Source: Brevundimonas variabilis
GTDB taxonomy: Bacteria > Pseudomonadota > Alphaproteobacteria > Caulobacterales > Caulobacteraceae
Reading direction: 5' to 3'
Length of the DNA: 64,000 nt
Assembly: GCF_014199945.1 (NCBI RefSeq)
Contig: NZ_JACHOR010000004.1
Coordinates: forward strand, 62,001 to 126,000
The notes under the pieces were generated by a model. It was not told where the DNA came from. It worked only from the letters and a program-made list of their open reading frames with translations, and made no database searches. Below are positions 32,986-42,822 of the stretch, one piece after another. Position 1 is the stretch's first letter; the number at the start of each line of letters is the position of its first letter. The position numbers and the translations under genes are program-made.

Positions 32986-34437
32986 TCAGCCCTGGTCCCA
33001 CCCTCCGGCGAGGGCCTTGAACAGGGCGATCTGGTAGGTGGTCACCAGGGCATCCGATGAAGCCAGCTGGGCATCGGCGCTGGCCAGGGTGCGCTCGGCG
33101 TCCAGGACCGTCAGGAAGCTGTCGGCGCCGGCGTCGAAGCGCAGGCGCGACAGTCGCGCGGCGGTCGCGGCCTGGTCGCGAGCCTCGGTCAGGGCGGCGC
33201 GGCGGTCCAGTTCGTTGGCATATTGCGTCAGGGCCGTCTCGGTCTCCTGCAGTGCCACCAGCACGGCCTGATCGAAGTCGGCCAGGGCCGCGTCGGTGAG
33301 CGCCCCGGTCTGGGCGATCCGGGCGCGGGCGACGGCAATGTTGGGGAAGGACCAGCTGATCAGCGGGCCGACGCTAAACCGGAAGGACGTGTCGTCGCCA
33401 AGGTCACCGGCGCTGAGGGCCGTCGAGCCGAGCGACCCGCCCAGGCTGATGGTCGGATAGAGCGAGGCCGTCGCGACATTCACCCTTGCGGCGGCGGCGG
33501 CGAGGTTGCGCTCTGCCTGACGCACATCCGGACGACGGGCCAGCAGCGCGGCACCGTCTCCGATCGGGACGGGCTGGGCCAGTTGCGGCGGTCGCTGGCA
33601 CTGGCGCGCGGCCTCGCTGGCCTGTGAAGGAGTGGTTCCTGTCAGGGTCGCCAGACGGAACAGGGCCTCGTCGCGGGCGGCCTGCAGGGTCTGCAGGCTG
33701 GCCCGGGTCGAGGCGAGGGCAGAGCGCGCGCGGGCGGTGTCGAGACCGGTCCCCGCTCCGCCCTCGAGCAGGCGCTGGGTCAGGTCGACGGTGCGGGTCT
33801 GGAGATCAATATTGGTCTGGGCCACCGCGATCTGGGCATTGGCGGAACAGGCATCGGCATAGGCCCGGGCGGTCTCGGCCGCGACCGTGACCCGAACCAC
33901 GTCCAGGGCGGCGGCCGCCGCATCGGCATCGGCACGGGCGGCGCGGATCGACGACCCGACACGGCCGAACAGGTCGACCTCGTAGGACACATCCAGACCC
34001 ACGTCATAGGTCTCGACCTCGTCAAGCGGCTCGCCCGACGCGGGTGCGCCCGAGGCGGCAAAGGTGGCGGATGACGACCGGCCATAGCTGTAGCCGCCCG
34101 ACGCATTGGTGGTCGGAAGCCGGCTGGCGCGGGCCTCGGACAGGGAGGCCCTGACCGCCCTCAGGTTGGCGGCCGCCGACTCCAGCTGGTTGTTGTTGGC
34201 GAAGGCCTGGCTCACCAGACCGTCGAGGGTCGGATCGGCATAGAGCCGCCACCAGTCGTCACGCGCGGGATCGGTGGTGACGACCCCGCTGGCGACGGGC
34301 AGGCCGGCGCTGGCAAAGGGGCCCGTCGCCGACGGGGGGATCAGGGCATCGGGAGCCTTCGGCCCGACCGCACACGCCGACAGCAGGGCTGCGGCCGAGG
34401 CGAGGGTCAGGAACCTTAGCGAGTCGGAACGGGTCAT
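32986..34437 (-). CDS. RND efflux outer-membrane lipoprotein, NodT/OprM family
   Basis: Outer-membrane channel of a tripartite drug or metabolite exporter, 483 residues. Signal peptide with lipobox LLSAC (lipidated Cys22). Two outer-membrane-efflux repeats (about 60-270 and 280-470), with long helices rich in Ala, Gln and Arg (for example LESAAANLRAVRASLSEARAS) and beta segments such as YDVGLDVSYEVDLFGRV, the latter a family hallmark. Third and last gene of adaptor-pump-channel, 1 bp after the pump gene. Substrate unknown. Expression is probably set by the divergent TetR-type repressor beyond the adaptor gene. Confidence 0.92.
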   Translation of the reverse strand: MTRSDSLRFLTLASAAALLSACAVGPKAPDALIPPSATGPFASAGLPVASGVVTTDPARDDWWRLYADPTLDGLVSQAFANNNQLESAAANLRAVRASLSEARASRLPTTNASGGYSYGRSSSATFAASGAPASGEPLDEVETYDVGLDVSYEVDLFGRVGSSIRAARADADAAAAALDVVRVTVAAETARAYADACSANAQIAVAQTNIDLQTRTVDLTQRLLEGGAGTGLDTARARSALASTRASLQTLQAARDEALFRLATLTGTTPSQASEAARQCQRPPQLAQPVPIGDGAALLARRPDVRQAERNLAAAAARVNVATASLYPTISLGGSLGSTALSAGDLGDDTSFRFSVGPLISWSFPNIAVARARIAQTGALTDAALADFDQAVLVALQETETALTQYANELDRRAALTEARDQAATAARLSRLRFDAGADSFLTVLDAERTLASADAQLASSDALVTTYQIALFKALAGGWDQG

Positions 34438-34438
34438 G

Positions 34439-37400
34439 TCAGGCGTCTCCTGCGCGCGGGGCGGATCCCGCGGGCAGCGGCTGGTTGGGGTCTTGCGGAT
34501 AGGGAGCGTGACCGGCGTCGGTCGGGCCCGTGTCGCCGGTCCGGGGCTCGTGCGGCAGGCGCGCCGCCAGACCCCGGCAGATCACATAGAAGACCGGGGT
34601 GAACAGCAGGCCGAAGACGGTCACACCGATCATGCCGAAGAACACGGCTGCGCCCAGCGACTGGCGCATCTCGGCACCCGGGCCGTCGGCCAGCACCAGA
34701 GGCAGCACGCCGAGGATGAAGGCGAACGAGGTCATCAGGATGGGCCGCAGACGGATACGGGCCGCGGCGACGGCGGCGTCCCAGCGATCGAGGCCGTGTT
34801 CTTCCTGCTGTTTGGCGAACTCCACGATCAGGATGGCGTTCTTGGCGGCCAGGGCGATCAGCACCACCAGCCCGACCTGGACCAGGATGTTGTTGTCCAG
34901 TCCGAGCGCATTGACCCCCAGCATGGCCGCCAGAAGACACATGGGCACGATCAGGATCACGGCCAGCGGCAGGGTGAAGGCCTCGTACTGGGCGGCCAGG
35001 ACCAGGAAGACCAGCAGGACGGCGATGACGAAGATGATCGTCGCGCCGCCGGACGCGGTCTTCTCCTGATAGGCCAGACCCGTCCACTCATAGGTGAAGC
35101 CGGGGGGCAGGGCCTGCTGGGCGAGCGCCTCCATGGAGGCCAGCGCCTGGCCCGAAGACACGCCCGCAGCCCCCTGTCCCTGAAGCTCGGAGGCCGGGGA
35201 CAGGTTGTAGCGCACGATCCGCGACGGCCCGGAGGTCTCGCTGATGGTCGCGACCGAGCCGATCGGCACCATGGCCCCGGATGCGGCCCGGACCTTCAGG
35301 TTGCCGATGTCGGCCAGGTCGTCGCGATAGGCGGGCTCGGCCTGGGCCGTGACCCGGAAGGTGCGGCCCAGCAGGTTGAAGTCGTTGACGTAGGACGAAC
35401 CGAGATAGATGCCCAGCGTCGAGAAGACGTCGTTGGGCTGGACCCCCATCATCAGGGCCCGGTCGCGATCGACATCGGCATTCACGCGCGGCGAGCCGGT
35501 GTTGTAGGTCGAGAACACCTGCTGGACCTGATCCGGAGCCTGGGCCGCGGCCCCCATCATGGCGAAGGTGGCCCCTTCGAGCGCGCCATAGCCCTGGGCA
35601 CCCGTGTCCTTGATCATCATCACGAAGCCGTTGCCATTGCCCAGTCCCTGGATCGAGGGCGGAGCGATGACGAAGATGTTGGCGTCCTGGATGCCCGACA
35701 CCGAGCCGGTGATCGATCCTGCCAGGGCTGCGGCGGCCGTCTCGCGCTCCTCGAAGTCGCTCAGGCGGATGAAGATGGTCGCGGCATTTGAACCGAACGA
35801 GAAGCTGGAGCCGTCGAGACCGGCAAAGGCCACGGTGCCGTCGACACCCTCGGTCTTGCGGATGATGTCGCTGGTCTGGGCCATGACCGCCTCGGTCCGC
35901 TCGAGCGAGGCGCCGGCTGGAAGCTGGATGACACCGATCAGGAAGCCCTGGTCCTGGTCCGGAATGAAGCCGGACGGGGTGTCGACCAGTCGCCAGGCCG
36001 TCAGGCCGAGCAGGCCGACATAGACGATCAGCACCATCATCACGGTACGCACCAGGCGTGCCGTCAGGCGGCCGTAGCGGTCGGACAACCAGTCAAAGCC
36101 CTCGTTGAACTTACGGCCGGCCCATCCGCCATAGTATTTGGCGGTGCTCAGCAGGCCCTTCTTGCGTGGCGCATCCTCGTCATGGACCTTGTGCGGCTTG
36201 AGCAGCAGGGCGGCCATGGCGGGCGACAGGGTCAGGGACACGAACAGCGACACCACGGTGGCGGCGGCGATTGTCACGGCAAACTGGCGATAGAAGATGC
36301 CGGGAATTCCGGGCACGAACATGGTCGGAATGAACACGGCCACCAGCACCAGACCGATGGCGATCAGCGCTCCGGAAACCTCCTGCATCGACTTGTAGGC
36401 AGCGTCCCTCGGACTGAGTCCCTGTTCGATATAGCGTTCGACGTTCTCGACCACGACGATGGCATCATCGACCACGATCCCGACTGCCAGCACGAGGGCC
36501 AGCAGCGACAGGGAGTTGATCGAATATCCGAGTGCCAGCTGCACGGCGAAGGTGGCCACCAGGGCGATCGGAATGGCCACGATCGGAATGATGGCGGCGC
36601 GCCAGGACTGCAGGAAGATCAGCACCACCAGCACGACCAGAATCACCGCCTCGATCAGGGTGTGCTGGACGGACTCGACCGACTTGGCGACGAATTCGGT
36701 GGGGTTGTACGGGACGGAGATGGCCATGCCCTGGGGCAGTTCGGTCTTCAGGGCCTCGACCTCGGCGAGGACACGGTCAGCCGTTCCAAGCGCATTGGCA
36801 CCGGGCTGCTGGACGATGGCAATGCCGACGCCGCGCTGGCCGTCGAAGAAGCCGCGGATGCCATAGTCCTGGGCCCCCAGCTCGACGCGGGCCACGTCGC
36901 GGATGCGGGTCACGCGACCTTCGGCATCGGTCTTGACGACGATCTCGGAGAATTCCTCCGGGGTCGACAGGCGACCCTGGACCTGGATCGGCTGCTGGAA
37001 GGCCGAGGCATTGGTGGCAAAGGGTGGCTGGCCGATCGAGCCGGCGGCGGCCTGGATGTTCTGGGTCTGCAGGGCGGTGGTGATGTCCGATGCGTTCAGG
37101 CCGCGGGCAGCCGCCTTGGCCGGGTCGATCCAGACCCGCATCGAATAGTTGCCACCGCCGAAGATGGTGACGTTGCCGACCCCCTCGAGCCGGAGCAGGC
37201 GGTCGCGCAGGGTGGCATTGGCATAGTTGCCGACATAGTCGTTGTTCAGGCTGCCGTCGGGTGACGTCAGGCCCAGGATCATCAGGAAGCCGCTCTCCTG
37301 CTTGTTCACGACGACGCCGACCTGGCGCACCTGTTCGGGCAGGCGCGGTTCGGCGAGGGCGACCCGGTTCTGGACCAGCACCTGGGCATCATCCAGATTG

Positions 37401-37699
37401 GTGCCGGGCTGGAAGGTGACGGTGATCGAGACCGCCCCGTCGGAGGTCGAGGACGACTGGAGATACAGCATCCCCTCGACGCCATTGACCTCCTGCTCGA
37501 TCGGGGCGGCGACGGTCTCGGCCAGGGTCTCGGCCGAGGCCCCGGCATAGGCGGTATTGATGGTGATCGTCGGCGGCGCGATCTCCGGATACTGCGACAG
37601 CGGCAGCAGCGGATAGGCGAAGACCCCGATCAGGGTGATGAAGACCGCGATCACGGCCGCGAAGATCGGCCGGTCGATGAAGAAGCGCGAGATGTTCAT
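34439..37699 (-). CDS. RND multidrug efflux pump, HAE1 (AcrB/MexB) family
   Basis: Inner-membrane proton-driven pump of 1086 residues with twelve membrane helices and two large periplasmic loops. N-terminus MNISRFFIDRPIFAAVIAVF and YPEIAPPTI are typical of HAE1 pumps; the proton-relay aspartates lie in VGIVVDDAIVVVENVERY of helix 4. A frame extension 35 codons upstream is Arg/Pro-rich and lies over the adaptor gene, so the ATG at NISRFF is used. It starts 4 bp after the adaptor stop and is followed 1 bp later by the channel gene. Substrates probably hydrophobic or amphiphilic drugs; not determinable. An insertion of about 40 residues (KPHKVHDEDAPRKKG onward) in the central cytoplasmic loop is usual for this group. 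Confidence 0.95.
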   Translation of the reverse strand: MNISRFFIDRPIFAAVIAVFITLIGVFAYPLLPLSQYPEIAPPTITINTAYAGASAETLAETVAAPIEQEVNGVEGMLYLQSSSTSDGAVSITVTFQPGTNLDDAQVLVQNRVALAEPRLPEQVRQVGVVVNKQESGFLMILGLTSPDGSLNNDYVGNYANATLRDRLLRLEGVGNVTIFGGGNYSMRVWIDPAKAAARGLNASDITTALQTQNIQAAAGSIGQPPFATNASAFQQPIQVQGRLSTPEEFSEIVVKTDAEGRVTRIRDVARVELGAQDYGIRGFFDGQRGVGIAIVQQPGANALGTADRVLAEVEALKTELPQGMAISVPYNPTEFVAKSVESVQHTLIEAVILVVLVVLIFLQSWRAAIIPIVAIPIALVATFAVQLALGYSINSLSLLALVLAVGIVVDDAIVVVENVERYIEQGLSPRDAAYKSMQEVSGALIAIGLVLVAVFIPTMFVPGIPGIFYRQFAVTIAAATVVSLFVSLTLSPAMAALLLKPHKVHDEDAPRKKGLLSTAKYYGGWAGRKFNEGFDWLSDRYGRLTARLVRTVMMVLIVYVGLLGLTAWRLVDTPSGFIPDQDQGFLIGVIQLPAGASLERTEAVMAQTSDIIRKTEGVDGTVAFAGLDGSSFSFGSNAATIFIRLSDFEERETAAAALAGSITGSVSGIQDANIFVIAPPSIQGLGNGNGFVMMIKDTGAQGYGALEGATFAMMGAAAQAPDQVQQVFSTYNTGSPRVNADVDRDRALMMGVQPNDVFSTLGIYLGSSYVNDFNLLGRTFRVTAQAEPAYRDDLADIGNLKVRAASGAMVPIGSVATISETSGPSRIVRYNLSPASELQGQGAAGVSSGQALASMEALAQQALPPGFTYEWTGLAYQEKTASGGATIIFVIAVLLVFLVLAAQYEAFTLPLAVILIVPMCLLAAMLGVNALGLDNNILVQVGLVVLIALAAKNAILIVEFAKQQEEHGLDRWDAAVAAARIRLRPILMTSFAFILGVLPLVLADGPGAEMRQSLGAAVFFGMIGVTVFGLLFTPVFYVICRGLAARLPHEPRTGDTGPTDAGHAPYPQDPNQPLPAGSAPRAGDA

Positions 37700-37703
37700 G
37701 GTC

Positions 37704-38918
37704 TCAGTCGCCCGTGGCCACGGAGGCGGACAGGGCGCTGACCGAGGTCGCGGTGGCCGCTGGCGGCGCGATCGTGGTCGGGACCTGGTCCTGTCGCGGC
37801 GCACGGGTAATCCGGCCGGTGGTCGGCTGGACCTTCATGCCGGGCATGGCCCGCTGCGCGCCGGAGATGATCACGCGGTCGGTGGGGGCGAGGCCCGAAC
37901 GGACCACCCGCAGGCCGTCGACCAGCGGCCCGAGTTGCACGGGCTTGGGCGTGACCGAACCATCGGCGGCGACGACCTGGACCACGCGACGGGCCTGGTC
38001 GGTGCCGACGGCGGCGTCCGGGATCAGCAGGGCGTCATAGGCGGCCGAGCCCGCAACCCGGGCCTGGCCGAACATGCCCGGCTTCAGGAAGCCGTCGGCA
38101 TTGGCGATGATGGCGCGCAGACGGATCGTGCCGGACGCGGCGTCGATGGCATTGTCGGTGAAGTCCAGCGTGCCCGAGCGGGAATAGCCGGCCTCGTCCT
38201 GCAGCCGGATCTGGACCGGCGCAGACGAGCCCGTGCGGGCCTCGCGCTGGTATTTCAGCAGCAGGGATTCAGAGCCTTCGAAGACGAAATGGATGGGGCT
38301 GGACGAGACCACGGTGGTCAGGATGTCGCCGGCGGACGAGCCGCCCGCCACGACGTTGCCGGCATCGACCCGACGGTCCGACACACGCCCGGACAGGGGG
38401 GCGACGACGCGGGTGAACTCCAGGTTCAGGCTGGCAGTCCGCAGCGCGGCCTGGGCCGACGCCACCTGGGCCTGGGCCGCCTCGACGGCTCCGGCATTGG
38501 TGTCGACCTCGGCCTGGGAAACGGCCTGGCTGGCCAGAAGCCCCTGCGAACGGGTCAGATTGGTACGCGCCAGGTTCAGCTGGGCCTGGGCCTGGGTCAG
38601 GGCGGCGCGGGCCGATGCGACCTCGGCCTGGGCCGGGCGCGGATCGAGGGTGAACAGCAGCTGGCCGCGGCGGACGAAGTCACCATCGCGGAAATGGACG
38701 GCCTGGATATAGCCGCCGACCCGGGCGCGGACCTCTGCGGTCTGGGTGGCCTCGAACCGGCCTGTGAACTCGTCCTGGTCTACGATCCGCTCGGCCAGCG
38801 GCACGGCGACCGTGACGGCGGCAGCGGGCGGCGGCCCTTGCGCCTCGGCTCCCTGCGAACAGCCATAAAGCGCGCCCGTCACGAGGACGGACACGGCAAC
38901 CAGTTTCAGCCTGCGCAT
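37704..38918 (-). CDS. RND efflux periplasmic adaptor (membrane fusion lipoprotein)
   Basis: Adaptor linking pump and outer-membrane channel, 404 residues. Signal peptide with lipobox LYGC (Cys20), so anchored by lipid in the inner membrane. Seen: lipoyl half-motifs VRARVGGYIQAVHFRDGDFVRRGQ (about 64-87) and VAPLSGRVSDRRVDAGNVV, flanking a coiled-coil hairpin rich in Ala and Gln (about 95-170), then beta-barrel and membrane-proximal domains. First gene of the efflux operon; its ATG lies 128 bp from the divergent TetR gene, with two inverted repeats between. The C-terminal 35 residues are Thr/Ala/Pro-rich and probably disordered. Confidence 0.94.
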   Translation of the reverse strand: MRRLKLVAVSVLVTGALYGCSQGAEAQGPPPAAAVTVAVPLAERIVDQDEFTGRFEATQTAEVRARVGGYIQAVHFRDGDFVRRGQLLFTLDPRPAQAEVASARAALTQAQAQLNLARTNLTRSQGLLASQAVSQAEVDTNAGAVEAAQAQVASAQAALRTASLNLEFTRVVAPLSGRVSDRRVDAGNVVAGGSSAGDILTTVVSSSPIHFVFEGSESLLLKYQREARTGSSAPVQIRLQDEAGYSRSGTLDFTDNAIDAASGTIRLRAIIANADGFLKPGMFGQARVAGSAAYDALLIPDAAVGTDQARRVVQVVAADGSVTPKPVQLGPLVDGLRVVRSGLAPTDRVIISGAQRAMPGMKVQPTTGRITRAPRQDQVPTTIAPPAATATSVSALSASVATGD

Positions 38919-38987
38919 CTGCGCACTCTCCCGATAAGGGCAAAATCCCTGTCAACGACGGTCCGGGCAACGGGGGAGGAGCCGCAG

Positions 38988-39044
38988 GTCATCGCCTGAT
39001 GACATCTAGGTGATCGACCGTCCGGTTGTCAACGCGTGATGACA
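38988..39044. promoter_or_regulatory. Two operator-like inverted repeats between efflux operon and tetR
   Basis: GTCATC-GCCT-GATGAC (38988-39003) and TGTCA with TGACA across 8 bases (39027-39044) share the string TGATGACA as direct copies about 40 bp apart. A further TGTCAACG is at 38950. The second dyad abuts the annotated ATG of the TetR gene. This fits autoregulation and repression of both directions; no binding data. Confidence 0.55.
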
Positions 39045-39045
39045 T

Positions 39046-39648
39046 ATGCATAAGAGCCCTTGGGGCAGTCGGGAGATCACATTGGGTTTCGAGCTTTGCA
39101 GCCGACCGCGGAATGCCGCGGCGACACGCGCCGCTATTCTGGACGCCGCCAGTCGCCGCTTCATGGCGGAGACCTATGAACAGGTCGGGATGCGCGATGT
39201 TGCCGGAGACGTGGGTGTCGATGCCGCCCTGATCTCGCGCTATTTCGGCTCGAAGGAAGACCTCTTTCTCGCCGTGCTGGACAACTGCGGCAAGGGTTCG
39301 GACCTGATGGACGGCGACCGAGCCGACTTCGGTCGGCGCATGGCCCATGAACTGGTTTATGGCGAGCCGAACGAGGGCAAGATGGGCTGGCTGCTGATCA
39401 TGCTGCGATCGGCCTCGTCGCCCAAGGCCGCAGCGATCCTGAAACTGTCGTCGAACAATTTTCATGCGCCGTTCGCGGAATGGGTCGGCGGCAGGAATGC
39501 GCTGGTCCGTGCCCGGCTTCTGACGGGCGTGCTGATGGGGCTGGGCGTCAGCCGGGACATCTCGGGCGGGTTCGATTTCGATGCCGAGGAATGCGAGACG
39601 ATGTGCGCATGGTTGGCGGACACCCTGCAGGGGCTGATCGACGGCTGA
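39046..39648 (+). CDS. TetR-family transcriptional regulator
   Basis: Putative repressor of the divergent RND efflux operon, 200 residues. N-terminal helix-turn-helix (about 24-70): RNAAATRAAILDAASRRFMAETYEQVGMRDVAGDVGVDAALISRYFGSKEDLF, the classic TetR pattern ending in the YF-SKE-L motif. The C-terminal ligand domain is all-helical with no recognisable signature. The start is uncertain: the ATG lies directly next to an operator-like dyad with no Shine-Dalgarno, whereas a TTG 36 bp downstream (39082) has GGGAG in place and would remove twelve unlikely residues. The inducer is unknown, probably a pump substrate. Confidence 0.88.
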   Translation: MHKSPWGSREITLGFELCSRPRNAAATRAAILDAASRRFMAETYEQVGMRDVAGDVGVDAALISRYFGSKEDLFLAVLDNCGKGSDLMDGDRADFGRRMAHELVYGEPNEGKMGWLLIMLRSASSPKAAAILKLSSNNFHAPFAEWVGGRNALVRARLLTGVLMGLGVSRDISGGFDFDAEECETMCAWLADTLQGLIDG

Positions 39649-39745
39649 TCGCCGCGACTTTCAAGCCCGCCTGGGCGAGCAAGGATCGAAATTGCGCCGT
39701 GAGAGGTGATCTCGCGCAATATTGGAAGAATTTTCCCTAACCGGG

Positions 39746-39774
39746 TTGTGCGACGCACCAAGGTCTGGCTTAAT
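39746..39774 (+). promoter_or_regulatory. Probable promoter of the ilv-leu leader transcript
   Basis: TTGTGC (39746-39751), 17-bp spacer, CTTAAT (39769-39774); transcription would start about 39781, shortly before the leader ribosome-binding site AGGAG. Upstream, from 39690, the DNA turns AT-rich (CAATATTGGAAGAATTTTCC), as might suit an Lrp-type site. Weak but well placed. Confidence 0.45.
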
Positions 39775-39798
39775 GACGCTCGCAATCAGGAGCGGGTC

Positions 39799-39951
39799 GT
39801 GACCCAACGCCAAGACATCAGACCATCGGTTCGCACAGCCAAGGCTGTTGCCATCCAGCGCGTGCAGGCGACGAGCGCAGCCCTGACCACCCTTATTCTC
39901 AGCGTACTCCTTGGACTGCTCTCCGGAGCGGTGTGGATGCACGCAACCTGA
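39799..39951 (+). CDS. ilvL: Leucine-rich leader peptide (ilv-leu attenuator)
   Basis: Fifty-codon leader peptide starting at GTG with AGGAG 4-8 bp upstream. Codons 39883-39921 hold seven Leu, one Ile and one Val within 13 codons (LTTLILSVLLGLL), and use CTT, ATT and GTA, which are rare in this GC-rich genome and so prolong stalling. A terminator follows, then ilvD. GGAGCGG-T-GTGG (39925-39936), just after the Leu codons, pairs over 11 bp with one bulged base to 39977-39987, the 5' side of the terminator: an antiterminator. Stalling for lack of charged Leu (or Val/Ile) would free that arm. A longer frame from an upstream ATG exists but starts before the likely promoter. Confidence 0.85.
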   Translation: MTQRQDIRPSVRTAKAVAIQRVQATSAALTTLILSVLLGLLSGAVWMHAT

Positions 39952-39978
39952 ACCCCAAACTCAGGATCGCACGCAGCC

Positions 39979-40007
39979 ACCCGCTCCCGACAGGAAGCGG
40001 GTTTTTT
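39979..40007 (+). terminator. ilv-leu attenuator terminator
   Basis: ACCCGCT (39979-39985) pairs with AGCGGGT (39996-40002), extended across one C-A mismatch by CC with GG; loop GACA; followed by six T. The 5' side is shared with the antiterminator helix. It lies 41 bp before ilvD, so the whole eight-gene operon depends on read-through. Confidence 0.9.
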
Positions 40008-40048
40008 GTTGCGCGCGGTCCGAACACGCACTCGGACCCTGTTAAGTC

Positions 40049-41788
40049 ATGACGCAAGATTTCACCCCGGAAGACACCGCCCCGTCGCCCAAGCGACGCA
40101 GCGCGGTCGTGACCGCCGGACCCAGCCGCGCCGCGGCTCGCAGCTATCTGCGGGCTGCGGGCATGGACGATGCCGATTTCCAGAAGCCGATGGTCGCGGT
40201 GGTCAACACCTGGTCATCGGTGACGCCGTGCAACATGCATCTGGACCGGCTGGCAAAGGATGTTCGCGCCGGCATCATCGCGGCCGGCGGCTTCCCGATC
40301 GACTTCAACACCATCGTCGTTACGGACGGCATCTCGATGGGCACGCCGGGCATGAAGGCCTCGCTGATCAGCCGCGAGGTGGTCGCCGATTCGATCGAAC
40401 TGGCGGTCCAGGGCCACCAGCTGGACGGCGTCGTCTGCATCGTCGGCTGTGACAAGACGATCCCGGCCGCCGCCATGGCCCTGGCCCGGATGGATATCCC
40501 GGGACTGGTCTATTATGGCGGGACCATCCTGCCCGGCCGGATCGGCTCGGCCGAGATCTCGATCCAGGAGGTGTTCGAGGCCATCGGTGCGCACGGAGCC
40601 GGCACGATCGATGATGACCAGCTGAAGGCCGTCGAAAGCGCAGCCTGCCCCGGTGCCGGGGCCTGTGGTGGTCAGTTCACGGCAAACACCATGGCCATGG
40701 CCCTGTCGATGATGGGCCTGTCCCCGATGGGGGCCAATGACGTCCCGGCCGTCGATCCGGCCAAGGCCGCCGAGGGCGAGCGCTGTGGCCGCCTGATCGT
40801 CGAGCGCATCTTCGCCGGCGACACGGCCCGCAAATACATCACCCGCGCCTCGCTGAAGAACGCCGCCGTGGCCGTCTCGGCCTCGGGCGGCTCGACCAAC
40901 GCTGTCATGCACCTGACCGCGATCGCCGCCGAGGCCGGGGTCGAGTTCGGCATCGAGGACTGCCACCAGGCCTGTGTCGAGGCTCCGGTCATCTGCGACC
41001 TGAAGCCCGGCGGCCGGTTCCTGGCCTCGCACCTGTATGCCGCGGGCGGCACGCGGCTGGTGACCCAGCGGCTGGCGGCGGCGGGCAAGATCGTCAATGC
41101 GCCCACCGTCTCGGGCCGCAGCCTGTTCGCCGAGGCCGCCGAGGCCGAAGAGGCCCCGGGCCAGCAGGTCGTGACCACGGTCGAGGCTCCGGTCATGGCG
41201 CGCGGCTCCTATGCGGTTATCCACGGGGACCTGGCCCCCGAAGGCGCGATCATCAAGCTGGCGGGCCATGCCATCGACCGGTTCGAGGGTCCGGCCTGTG
41301 TGTTCGATTCCGAGGAAGACGCCTTCCATGCCGTCCAGGACGGGTCGGTCGGCGAGGGCGATGTGATCATCATCCGCTACGAGGGACCGCGCGGCGGTCC
41401 CGGCATGCGCGAGATGCTGCAGGTCACGGCGGCCCTGAAGGGACGCGGCGTCGTCAACGTCGCCCTGCTGACCGACGGCCGGTTCTCGGGGGCCAGCTAT
41501 GGCTTCGTCGCCGGCCACATCTCGCCGGAAGCCGCCGTCGGGGGGCCGATCGCCCTGGTCCGCGACGGCGACCGGATCACCATCGACGTCACCAACCGCC
41601 GCATCGACGTCGCCGCCGATCTGGTGGCGCGTCGCCGCGACCATGTCGCCCCGCCGCTGAGCCCCGCCACGGGTGTCTTTGCCAAATACCGCGCCAGCGT
41701 CGCCTCGGCCTCGCAGGGTGCCGTCACCATCCCCAATCCGCCGCCCGCCCAGGTGCCGGCGACCACCCAAGCCCGTCAGGAAGCCTGA
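40049..41788 (+). CDS. ilvD: Dihydroxy-acid dehydratase
   Basis: Iron-sulfur dehydratase for the third common step of Ile and Val synthesis, 579 residues. Seen: cluster-ligand regions with [25 protein letters not shown] and [16 protein letters not shown], and the family block [15 protein letters not shown] near the C-terminus. First gene of the operon, directly behind the attenuator; the Shine-Dalgarno is weak. The last 20 residues are Pro/Ala-rich and not conserved in the family. The stop is 3 bp before the ilvC start. Confidence 0.96.
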   Translation: MTQDFTPEDTAPSPKRRSAVVTAGPSRAAARSYLRAAGMDDADFQKPMVAVVNTWSSVTPCNMHLDRLAKDVRAGIIAAGGFPIDFNTIVVTDGISMGTPGMKASLISREVVADSIELAVQGHQLDGVVCIVGCDKTIPAAAMALARMDIPGLVYYGGTILPGRIGSAEISIQEVFEAIGAHGAGTIDDDQLKAVESAACPGAGACGGQFTANTMAMALSMMGLSPMGANDVPAVDPAKAAEGERCGRLIVERIFAGDTARKYITRASLKNAAVAVSASGGSTNAVMHLTAIAAEAGVEFGIEDCHQACVEAPVICDLKPGGRFLASHLYAAGGTRLVTQRLAAAGKIVNAPTVSGRSLFAEAAEAEEAPGQQVVTTVEAPVMARGSYAVIHGDLAPEGAIIKLAGHAIDRFEGPACVFDSEEDAFHAVQDGSVGEGDVIIIRYEGPRGGPGMREMLQVTAALKGRGVVNVALLTDGRFSGASYGFVAGHISPEAAVGGPIALVRDGDRITIDVTNRRIDVAADLVARRRDHVAPPLSPATGVFAKYRASVASASQGAVTIPNPPPAQVPATTQARQEA

Positions 41789-41791
41789 GCC

Positions 41792-42802
41792 ATGGAAATC
41801 TACACCAACGAAGACATCCGCCCCGGCGTCATCGCAGGACAGCGTATCGCCGTCATCGGCTATGGCTCTCAGGGCCGGGCCCACGCCCAGAACCTGAAGG
41901 ACAGCGGCCACGACGTGGTCGTCGGCGTCCGCGAGGGCGGCAAGGGCTGGAAGCACGCCCAGGCCGATGGCGTTCCGACCGCCGAGCCCGCCGAGGCGGT
42001 CAGGAATGCCGACATCATCGCCATTCTGACGCCCGACATGGCCCAGGCCCAGGTCTATCGCGACATCATCGAGCCGCACGCCAAGAAGGGTGCGGCCATC
42101 CTGTTCGCCCACGGCTTCTCGATCCTGTACGGCCGGGTCGCGCCGCGCCCCGACATGGACGTCATCCTGGTCGCGCCCAAGGGACCGGGGGATCTAGTCC
42201 GCCGCGAGTATGCGCGCGGTCGCGGCGTGCCAGCCCTGTTCGCGGTCGAGCAGGATGCCACGGGCAAGGCCCGCGACCGGGCCATGGGCTATGCCAAGGG
42301 CATCGGCGGCGCGACCGGCGGCCTGCTGGAGACCAGCTTCCGGGAAGAGACCGAGACCGACCTGTTCGGCGAACAGGCCGTCCTGTGCGGCGGGGCCAAG
42401 GAACTGGTCATGGGCGGCTTCAGCACCCTGGTCGAGGCCGGCTACCAGCCCGAGATCGCCTATTTCGAATGCCTGCACGAGCTGAAGCTGATCGTGGACC
42501 TGTTCTACGAGGGCGGCATCACCAAGATGAACGAATTCATCTCCGAGACCGCCAAATGGGGCTCGGTCGTCTCCGGCCCGCGCGTCATCAACGGCGAGAC
42601 CCGCGAGCGGATGCGCGAGATCCTGGCCGAGATCCAGTCGGGCCAGTTCGCCCGCGAATGGATCGCCGAGAACGAAGCCGGCAAGGGGGCCTATGACGCC
42701 CTGGTCAAGGCCGACAGCGATCACCCGATCGAGGTCGTCGGTGCCGGTCTGCGCGAGCGCATGGCCTGGCTGCACGCCCCCAAGACCGCCGAAGCGGCCT
42801 GA
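41792..42802 (+). CDS. ilvC: Ketol-acid reductoisomerase, class I
   Basis: NADPH-dependent isomeroreductase for acetolactate and acetohydroxybutyrate, 336 residues, the short class I form. Seen: Rossmann motif [16 protein letters not shown] near residue 18, [21 protein letters not shown], and the metal and substrate residues in [14 protein letters not shown] and [19 protein letters not shown]. It follows ilvD by 3 bp and precedes the acetolactate synthase gene by 20 bp, all in one transcript. Nothing unusual in composition or length. Confidence 0.97.
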   Translation: MEIYTNEDIRPGVIAGQRIAVIGYGSQGRAHAQNLKDSGHDVVVGVREGGKGWKHAQADGVPTAEPAEAVRNADIIAILTPDMAQAQVYRDIIEPHAKKGAAILFAHGFSILYGRVAPRPDMDVILVAPKGPGDLVRREYARGRGVPALFAVEQDATGKARDRAMGYAKGIGGATGGLLETSFREETETDLFGEQAVLCGGAKELVMGGFSTLVEAGYQPEIAYFECLHELKLIVDLFYEGGITKMNEFISETAKWGSVVSGPRVINGETRERMREILAEIQSGQFAREWIAENEAGKGAYDALVKADSDHPIEVVGAGLRERMAWLHAPKTAEAA

Positions 42803-42822
42803 TCGACAACCGAGCCAGACTG

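Noticed and set aside
39706-39951. 81-codon ATG-initiated version of the ilv leader peptide
   Set aside because: It begins upstream of the probable promoter -35; the GTG with AGGAG at the right distance is a better start.
40214-42112. 632-codon minus-strand frame opposite ilvD/ilvC; likewise 42721-44505 and 46169-47851
   Set aside because: Shadows of the ilv-leu operon; His/Asp/Gly-rich with no recognisable fold.
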